The notes under the pieces: generated by a model
What the model was told of the DNA's origin: nothing
Databases searched by the model: none
The model's input: the letters and a program-made list of their open reading frames with translations, nothing else
Translations under genes and position numbers: made by a program
Shown here: positions 5,712 through 10,433 of the stretch, piece after piece
How positions within the stretch are numbered: position 1 is the first letter of the stretch
How the letters are laid out: every line of letters starts with the position of its first letter
Source of the DNA: an uncultured Paracoccaceae bacterium
Lineage (GTDB): Bacteria; Pseudomonadota; Alphaproteobacteria; Rhodobacterales; Rhodobacteraceae
Assembly: GCA_937927885.1 (NCBI GenBank)
Contig: CALEZJ010000434.1
Coordinates: forward strand, 1-10,433
DNA: 10,433 nt
Reading direction: 5' to 3'

Positions 5712-6305
5712 ATGAGCCAACCCGCCGACACCCCCAAGGTCAGACGCCGCATGCGAGGCTTCGAGCCCGCCGGCGGCCTGCTGCGCGAGCCGATCCGCAA
5801 GGCAGGTGAAACGCGCGGCTTTGCGGTGACCCGGCTGCTGACCCACTGGACCGAGGTGGCGGGCCCCGATCTGGCGCCACTGTGCCGCCCGGTCAGTGTA
5901 AGTTACGCGCAAAAGGGGCTGGGGGCGACACTGACCCTGCTGGCCCCGGGGGCCGCCGCGCCGCTGGTGCAGATGCAGCTGGAACGGCTGCGCGAAAGGG
6001 TGAACGCGCTTTACGGCTATGCCGCCATCGCGCGAATCCGCCTGACCCAGAGCGCGGCGCAGGGTCTTGCCAACCCGGCGTTTTCCGGGCTGGCCGAGGC
6101 GCCACGCCCCTTTGAACATGCCAATGTCGGCCAACCCTCGCAGCAATCCCTGAGCCGCGCGCGCGAGGTGGTCGAAGGGCTGACCGCCGGGGTCAGCGAC
6201 AGCGGGCTGAAAGCCGCGCTGGAGCGCCTCGCCACGGCGGTGCTGACCCGACAGACTTCGCGCGGCCTCGACGCGCCGCGCCGCAACGGAAAGGATAGTG
6301 CATGA
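5712..6305 (+). CDS. dciA: DUF721 / DciA-family protein
   Basis: A 197-aa protein with an N-terminal DUF721 domain, about residues 14-112. Its pattern is typical of the family: a helix (EPIRKAGETRGFAVTRLLTHWTEVAG), then VAGPDLAPLCRPVSV, then strands ending in LTLLAPGAAAPLVQMQ, then the helix LERLRERVNALYGY. DciA proteins load or operate the replicative helicase DnaB in bacteria that lack DnaC. The C-terminal part (about 130-197) is low in recognisable structure except the helix LKAALERLATAVLTR, and is probably a variable tail. No strong ribosome binding site is visible before ATG 5712. The stop overlaps the next gene's start (ATGA, 6302-6305). Its promoter must lie in the 69-base gap shared with mutY. 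Confidence 0.87.
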   Translation: MSQPADTPKVRRRMRGFEPAGGLLREPIRKAGETRGFAVTRLLTHWTEVAGPDLAPLCRPVSVSYAQKGLGATLTLLAPGAAAPLVQMQLERLRERVNALYGYAAIARIRLTQSAAQGLANPAFSGLAEAPRPFEHANVGQPSQQSLSRAREVVEGLTAGVSDSGLKAALERLATAVLTRQTSRGLDAPRRNGKDSA

Positions 6306-6988
6306 ATCGTCGTTCGCTTTTGCTGGGTTCGGGGGCTGCCGTGATTGCCGCCGGTGGTTACAGCGCCTGGTCGGTGATGGGGGGCGGGGATGCAGCGCCC
6401 GGGCTTACCCTGATCGAGCCTGCGGCGGCGCAGACCGCGACCGACGCCCCGCTGGACCTGTCGCGGGTCGAGGAAATGGTGCTGGGCAACCCGGATTCGC
6501 CCGTCGAGGTGATCGAATTCGCGTCCTACACCTGCCCGCATTGTGCGACCTTCCATTCCGGCGTGTTCCAGCAACTGAAGCGCGAGTATATCGACACCGG
6601 GCTGATCCGCTTTGTGTACCGCGAGGTCTACTTTGACGCCTATGGCCTTTGGGCGGCGCTGGTGGCGCGCTGCGGCGGGCCGATGCGGTATTTCGGCATC
6701 TCGTCGATGCTGTACGAAGAACAGGGCACCTGGTCGCGCGGCGCCGATGGCGCGGCGGTGGCCGACAATCTGCGCCGCATCGGGCGACGCGCGGGCATGT
6801 CCGACGACGAGATGAACGCCTGTCTGGCCGACCGCGATCTGGCGATGGCGATGATGCAGGTCTATCAGAACGGCGTGCAGGAATATGGCGTGCGCGGCAC
6901 TCCGTCGTTCGTCATCAACGGGCAGCTTCATTCCAACATGAGCTTTGCCGAATTCCAGGGCATCCTGAACCCGCTTCTGGGTCGCTGA
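6302..6988 (+). CDS. DsbA-like thioredoxin-fold thiol oxidoreductase, exported
   Basis: A 228-aa periplasmic protein. The N-terminus MNRRSLLLGSGAAVIAAGG is a signal sequence with a twin-arginine-like NRRSLLL motif, so export by Tat is possible; Sec cannot be excluded. The thioredoxin fold starts about residue 55. The CPHC redox motif is at 78-81 in FASYTCPHCATFHSGVF, and the cis-proline is Pro201 in GVRGTPSFVING, with a long helical insertion between them (about 114-190). Two further cysteines (124 and 174) lie in the insertion and could form a structural pair. The family introduces or isomerises disulfides in exported proteins, or works with DsbD-type reductants; which of these cannot be said. 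It overlaps dciA by 4 bases and the next gene by 1 base. Confidence 0.92.
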   Translation: MNRRSLLLGSGAAVIAAGGYSAWSVMGGGDAAPGLTLIEPAAAQTATDAPLDLSRVEEMVLGNPDSPVEVIEFASYTCPHCATFHSGVFQQLKREYIDTGLIRFVYREVYFDAYGLWAALVARCGGPMRYFGISSMLYEEQGTWSRGADGAAVADNLRRIGRRAGMSDDEMNACLADRDLAMAMMQVYQNGVQEYGVRGTPSFVINGQLHSNMSFAEFQGILNPLLGR

Positions 6989-8103
6989 TGACCGCCACAC
7001 CGCTGAAAGGCCTGCGCGTCATCGAACTGGCGCGCATTCTGGCTGGCCCCTGGGCCGGCCAGACGCTGGCCGATCTGGGGGCCGAGGTGATCAAGGTCGA
7101 GGCCCCGGAAGGCGACGACACCCGCCGCTGGGGCCCGCCCTTCATTGACCGCGAGGGCGAGCCGGTCGCCGCCTATTTCCACGCGGCCAACCGGGGCAAG
7201 CGGTCGGTCACCGCCGATTTCACCACGCCCGAGGGTCAGGCCAAGGTGCGCGCCCTGCTGAAGGGCGCCGATATCGTGATCGAGAATTTCAAGGTCGGCG
7301 GCCTGAAGAAATACGGGCTCGATTACGCCAGCCTGCGCGAGGATTTTCCGGGGCTGATCTATTGCTCGATCACCGGATTCGGGCAGGACGGCCCCTATGC
7401 GCATCGCGCGGGATACGATTACATCATTCAGGGGATGTCGGGCCTGATGTCGATCACCGGCCCGGCCGAGGGCGAGCCGCATCGCGTCGGCGTGGCGGTG
7501 ACCGACATTTTCACCGGAGTTTATGCCGCGACCGCCATTCTGGCCGCCGTGCATGAACGCAGCCGCACCTGCAAGGGCGCGCATCTTGACCTGAGCCTGT
7601 TCGATTGTGCCGTCTCGGTGATGGCCAATCAGGCGATGAACTATCTGGCGACCGGTGTGGCGCCGGGGCGAACCGGGAACTGGCATCCCAATCTGGGCCC
7701 CTATCAGGTGTTCGAGGTGGCGGACGGGCATATCATCATCGCGACCGGCAATGACGGGCAGTATCACCGGCTGTGTGATCTTCTGGGGCTGTCGGCGCTT
7801 AAGACCGATGCGCGGTTCCTGACCAATGCCGATCGCGTGGCGCACCGGGGTGTGCTGTCCGATCTGCTGACGCTGGCCACGCGCCAGCATTCCAAGGCGG
7901 CGCTGCTGAAGGCCTGCGAGGATGTCGGCGTGCCGGCAGGACCGATCAACCGCATGGACGAGGTGTTCGCCGATCCGCAGGTCAAGGCGCGCGGCATGGC
8001 GCTGGATCTGGGCGGGCTGCCCGGCGTGCGCTCGCCCTTTGTCATTGACGGCGCGCGCTGCGCCTCGGCGCTGCCAGCCCCGGTGCTGGGCGAGGGGGAT
8101 TGA
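6988..8103 (+). CDS. CaiB/BaiF family (class III) CoA-transferase
   Basis: A 371-aa cytoplasmic enzyme that moves CoA between carboxylic acids through an enzyme-bound anhydride and thioester at an aspartate. Family features are clear: the N-terminal LKGLRVIELARILAGPWAGQ, LADLGAEVIKVE, then NRGKRSVTADF, the mid-region SITGFGQDGPY (127-137), and the catalytic Asp173 in VAVTDIFTGVYA. VGVPAGPINRMDEVFADPQ near the C-terminus is also typical. It is somewhat shorter than the formyl- and oxalate-CoA members (over 400 aa). ATG 6988 shares its first base with the upstream TGA stop (TGATG), so translation is coupled to the DsbA-like gene. The acyl substrates cannot be told from sequence alone; succinyl-CoA or other dicarboxyl-CoA donors are common in this family. 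Confidence 0.93.
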   Translation: MTATPLKGLRVIELARILAGPWAGQTLADLGAEVIKVEAPEGDDTRRWGPPFIDREGEPVAAYFHAANRGKRSVTADFTTPEGQAKVRALLKGADIVIENFKVGGLKKYGLDYASLREDFPGLIYCSITGFGQDGPYAHRAGYDYIIQGMSGLMSITGPAEGEPHRVGVAVTDIFTGVYAATAILAAVHERSRTCKGAHLDLSLFDCAVSVMANQAMNYLATGVAPGRTGNWHPNLGPYQVFEVADGHIIIATGNDGQYHRLCDLLGLSALKTDARFLTNADRVAHRGVLSDLLTLATRQHSKAALLKACEDVGVPAGPINRMDEVFADPQVKARGMALDLGGLPGVRSPFVIDGARCASALPAPVLGEGD

Positions 8104-8108
8104 GCGGG

Positions 8109-8155
8109 TCAGGGGGGCATTCTGCCCCCCTCGGCCTGCGGCCTCACCCCCCTGA
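8109..8155. terminator. Hairpin with alternative pairings, possible terminator
   Basis: GGGGGGCA (8112-8119) pairs with TGCCCCCC (8123-8130) around a TTC loop. The same strand TCAGGGGGG (8109-8117) can instead pair with CCCCCCTGA (8147-8155), enclosing a small GGCC-TGC-GGCC hairpin. It starts 6 bases after the CoA-transferase stop and has no T-run, so a Rho-independent terminator is not assured. It could be a Rho-dependent pause, an mRNA 3' stabiliser, or part of a dispersed element. Confidence 0.5.
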
Positions 8156-8180
8156 GGATATTTGAGGACAGATGAAAGGG
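8153..8180 (+). repeat. Candidate dispersed intergenic element tail
   Basis: The stretch TGAGGATATTTGAGGACAG then ATGAAAGGG directly follows the hairpin. GAGGATATTT followed by a CAGATGAA-like end is a string I associate with intergenic regions of many Rhodobacterales genomes, usually after a C-run hairpin, so 8109-8180 may be one element. That recollection is unverified. Its last bases (GAAAGGG, 8174-8180) probably serve as ribosome binding site of the GTG-started gene at 8188. Confidence 0.45.
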
Positions 8181-8187
8181 CGGGGCC

Positions 8188-8766
8188 GTGCGGGATGAAT
8201 CGGGGATCGCCCTTCTGGTGATCGACATGCAGGAAGGGATGGCGCGGCGAACCCGTGAGGGGCGCGAGCGGGCCAATCCGGGGGCCGAGGCGGCCGGGCG
8301 CGGTTTGCTGGCGCTGTTTCGCGCCCACGGCCTGCCGGTGGTGCATGTGTTTCACCACGATGCGGACCCGGATTCGCCGTTTCGCAAGGGCGCGCCGGAC
8401 GGGGCGCCGATGGCGGGATTCGCGCCCGAGGGCGGCGAGGCGGTGTTCTGGAAATCGGGGTCTTCTGCCTTTGCGGGTACCGGGCTGGAGGCGCATCTGC
8501 GCGAGCGGCGTATCGGGCGGTTGGTGCTGATCGGTGCGGTGGCGGCGTTCTGTGTGACCTCGACCTGTCGGCAGGCCAGCGATCTGGGGTTTTCGGTGCT
8601 GCTGCCCGGCGATGCGCTGATCGGTTTCGACATTCCCGCGCATGACGGTGGGCGGATCGACGCGGGAACGGTGCTGCGGGTGACGCTGTCGCTGCTGGGT
8701 GCCGATTTCGCCCGGCTGCTGCGCGCCGATCAGGTTGGCGCGGCGCTGGACCTGTCGGCCGGCTGA
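8188..8766 (+). CDS. Isochorismatase-family cysteine hydrolase
   Basis: A 192-aa protein with the catalytic triad of the family: Asp13 in ALLVIDMQEG, Lys89 in FWKSGSSAF, and Cys122 in AAFCVTSTCRQASDLGF. The length matches the family (about 180-210). The start is GTG 8188: an in-frame TGA at 8173-8175 rules out anything earlier, and the next in-frame ATG (8224-8232 region) would remove the catalytic Asp strand. These enzymes cleave isochorismate, nicotinamide, N-carbamoyl amines or similar; subtype cannot be assigned. A second cysteine (Cys127) lies five residues after the nucleophile. The gene stands alone between the hairpin element and the peptidase, all on the same strand, so read-through from the CoA-transferase operon is possible. 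Confidence 0.9.
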   Translation: MRDESGIALLVIDMQEGMARRTREGRERANPGAEAAGRGLLALFRAHGLPVVHVFHHDADPDSPFRKGAPDGAPMAGFAPEGGEAVFWKSGSSAFAGTGLEAHLRERRIGRLVLIGAVAAFCVTSTCRQASDLGFSVLLPGDALIGFDIPAHDGGRIDAGTVLRVTLSLLGADFARLLRADQVGAALDLSAG

Positions 8767-8826
8767 CCCCCTTTCCCCCGTTCTTTCGCGCCGCTAGGCT
8801 GGCGTAAATCCGAGCAAGGCAAGAGC

Positions 8827-10433
8827 ATGACCAACCCTTTTCTGACCGACTGGACCGGGCCCTTTGGCCTGCCGCCCTTTGACACGATCAATGACGATCA
8901 TTTTGCGCCGGCTTTTGACGCCGGGCTGGCCGAGGGCCGCGCCGCCGTGGCCGCGATCGCCGCGAACCCCGAGGCCCCGACATTCGCCAACACGATCGAG
9001 GCGCTGGAGCGCGCGGATGCGCTGCTCGACCGGGTGTCGGGCGTGTTCTTCAATCTGGCGGGATCGGATTCGAACCCCTCGCGCGAGGCGCTGAGCCGCG
9101 ACCTGGCGCCGAAACTGTCGGCCTATTCCAGCGAGATCACGTCGAACGCGGCGCTGTGGTCGCGGGTGAAGGCTTTGTGGGAGCGGCGCGAGGACCTGGG
9201 GCTGGAGCCCGAGCAGGCGCGGGTGCTGATGCTCTATCACCGGATGTTTGTGCGCGCGGGTGCCGCGCTGGATGCCGAGGGGTCGGCGCGGATGGCGGCA
9301 GTCAAGGCGCGGCTGGCGTCGCTGGGCACCGCGTTCACGCAGAACCTGCTGGCGGACGAGCGTGACTGGTTCATGCCGCTCGATGACCTTGCCGGCCTGC
9401 CCGGGTTCGTGATCGACACCGCCCGTGCCGCCGCCGAAGAGCGCGGGCAGCCCGGGCATGGCGTGACGCTGAACCGTTCGCTGATCGTGCCCTTCCTGCA
9501 ATATTCCACCCGCCGCGACCTGCGCCAGCGCGCCTACGAGGCCTGGGTGGCGCGCGGCGCCAATGGTGGTGCCACCGACAACCGCGCGATTGCGGCGGAA
9601 ACGCTGGCCCTGCGGCATGAACGCGCCACCTTGCTGGGCCACGCGAATTTCGCCCGCTACAAGCTGGAAACCGAGATGGCCCGCAGCCCCGAGGCGGTGC
9701 GCGATCTGTTGATGCGCGTCTGGGCCCCGGCGCGGGCGGCGGCCGAAAAGGACGCGGCGGCGATGGAGGCAATGCTGCACGCCGACGGGTTTGCCGGGCC
9801 GCTGGAACCCTGGGACTGGCGATTCTATGCGGAAAAGCGCCGTCTGGCGCTGCATGATTTCGATGAGGCGGCGCTGAAACCCTATCTGTCGCTCGACGCC
9901 ATGGTCGCGGCGGCCTTTGACGTGGCGGGGCGGTTGTTCGGCCTGGAATTCCGGCCCCTCGATGTCCCGCTCTATCACCCCGATGCCCGCGCCTGGGAGG
10001 TGACCCGCGACGGGCGGCATCTGGCGGTGTTCATCGGTGACTATTTTGCCCGGTCCTCGAAACGCTCGGGCGCGTGGATGTCGAGCTTTCGCGACCAGTC
10101 GCGCCTGGACGGCGAGGTCCGGCCCATCGTCGTCAATGTCTGCAACTTTGCCAAGGGGTCGCCGGCCCTGTTGTCCTGGGATGACGCGCGCACGCTGTTT
10201 CACGAGTTCGGCCACGCCTTGCACGGCATGCTGACCGACACCCGATACAAGTTCATTTCCGGCACTTCGGTCGCACGAGATTTTGTCGAATTGCCCAGCC
10301 AATTGTATGAACACTGGCTGGAAGTCCCCGAGGTGATCGAAACCCACGCCCGCCATTGGCAGACCGGCGAGGTCATGCCCGCGGATCTACGCGCCAAGCT
10401 GAAAGGGGCGGCGACCTGGGATCAGGGCTTTGC
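8827..10433 (+). CDS. M3-family zinc oligopeptidase / dipeptidyl carboxypeptidase (3' end missing)
   Basis: The first 535 residues of a thimet-oligopeptidase-like protein; the family is usually about 670-700 residues, so the missing 3' end should be short. It starts MTNPFLTDWTGPFGLPPFD, typical of the family's N-terminus. The zinc site is FHEFGH (His459, Glu460, His463), and the third ligand is Glu488 in DFVELPSQ, downstream as expected. Upstream landmarks also fit: YEAWVARG, LLGHANFARYKLE, WDWRFYAEKRR. The enzyme degrades short peptides in the cytoplasm, as oligopeptidase A (prlC) and Dcp do; which of the two cannot be told. ATG 8827 follows a purine-rich GCAAGGCAAGAG. The 60-base gap before it holds no clear hairpin. 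Confidence 0.93.
   Translation, partial: MTNPFLTDWTGPFGLPPFDTINDDHFAPAFDAGLAEGRAAVAAIAANPEAPTFANTIEALERADALLDRVSGVFFNLAGSDSNPSREALSRDLAPKLSAYSSEITSNAALWSRVKALWERREDLGLEPEQARVLMLYHRMFVRAGAALDAEGSARMAAVKARLASLGTAFTQNLLADERDWFMPLDDLAGLPGFVIDTARAAAEERGQPGHGVTLNRSLIVPFLQYSTRRDLRQRAYEAWVARGANGGATDNRAIAAETLALRHERATLLGHANFARYKLETEMARSPEAVRDLLMRVWAPARAAAEKDAAAMEAMLHADGFAGPLEPWDWRFYAEKRRLALHDFDEAALKPYLSLDAMVAAAFDVAGRLFGLEFRPLDVPLYHPDARAWEVTRDGRHLAVFIGDYFARSSKRSGAWMSSFRDQSRLDGEVRPIVVNVCNFAKGSPALLSWDDARTLFHEFGHALHGMLTDTRYKFISGTSVARDFVELPSQLYEHWLEVPEVIETHARHWQTGEVMPADLRAKLKGAATWDQGF

Noticed and set aside
6928..8643. Minus-strand frame of 571 aa
   Set aside because: It is long, but it lies opposite three confidently identified genes and crosses their boundaries and the intergenic hairpin. 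It is His/Arg/Gln-rich with no domain; long antisense frames are expected at this GC content.
8794..10356. Minus-strand frame of 520 aa opposite the M3 peptidase
   Set aside because: It is the antisense of a gene with an intact HEFGH zinc site, and has the same biased composition as the other shadows.
1..10433. tRNA, rRNA, CRISPR array, transposase, integrase
   Set aside because: None was seen on either strand: no spaced direct repeats, no tRNA-like cloverleaf and no recombinase motifs.

Overview
The window looks like chromosomal DNA from an alphaproteobacterium, most likely of the Rhodobacterales (Rhodobacter/Roseobacter group). GC content and GC3 are high across most of it. A divergent mutY / DUF721 (dciA) / DsbA-like neighbourhood fits that order, and the intergenic hairpins resemble those I associate with it. 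This is inference from gene content and style; no 16S or other marker is present.

Layout. Positions 1-147 are the 3' end of an unrecognised gene. Positions 200-1473 hold a two-gene cassette with ATGA overlap: a 170-aa protein with a GSHLH motif, and a 254-aa protein with a DUF1828-like N-terminal domain. Its base composition is visibly lower in GC than its surroundings, so it looks horizontally acquired and is the best candidate here for an undescribed system. Positions 1474-1739 are non-coding but rich in structure: a two-tier hairpin, a CtrA-like site and an 18-bp perfect palindrome. An EamA/DMT-family exporter (1740-2612) and a membrane-anchored or exported protein of unknown function (2681-3421) follow on the plus strand.

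On the minus strand, mutY (A/G-specific adenine glycosylase, 4569-5642) is followed 22 bp later by an AlkB-type membrane di-iron hydroxylase (3413-4546). The end of the hydroxylase gene overlaps the convergent 2681-3421 gene by 9 bp. Divergent from mutY is a tightly coupled plus-strand operon: DUF721/DciA (5712-6305), a DsbA-like periplasmic thiol oxidoreductase (6302-6988) and a CaiB/BaiF-type CoA-transferase (6988-8103). A hairpin and a repeat-like intergenic element (about 8109-8180) separate it from an isochorismatase-family hydrolase (8188-8766) with a GTG start. The window ends inside an M3-family zinc oligopeptidase (8827 to the right edge).

How the genes work together. Most are housekeeping or accessory metabolic genes that share transcripts but no single pathway. 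DciA and MutY concern DNA replication and repair. The DsbA-like protein acts in periplasmic disulfide chemistry. The CoA-transferase, the isochorismatase-like hydrolase and the M3 peptidase are cytoplasmic metabolic enzymes with unknown exact substrates. No rRNA, tRNA, CRISPR array, transposase or integrase was seen.
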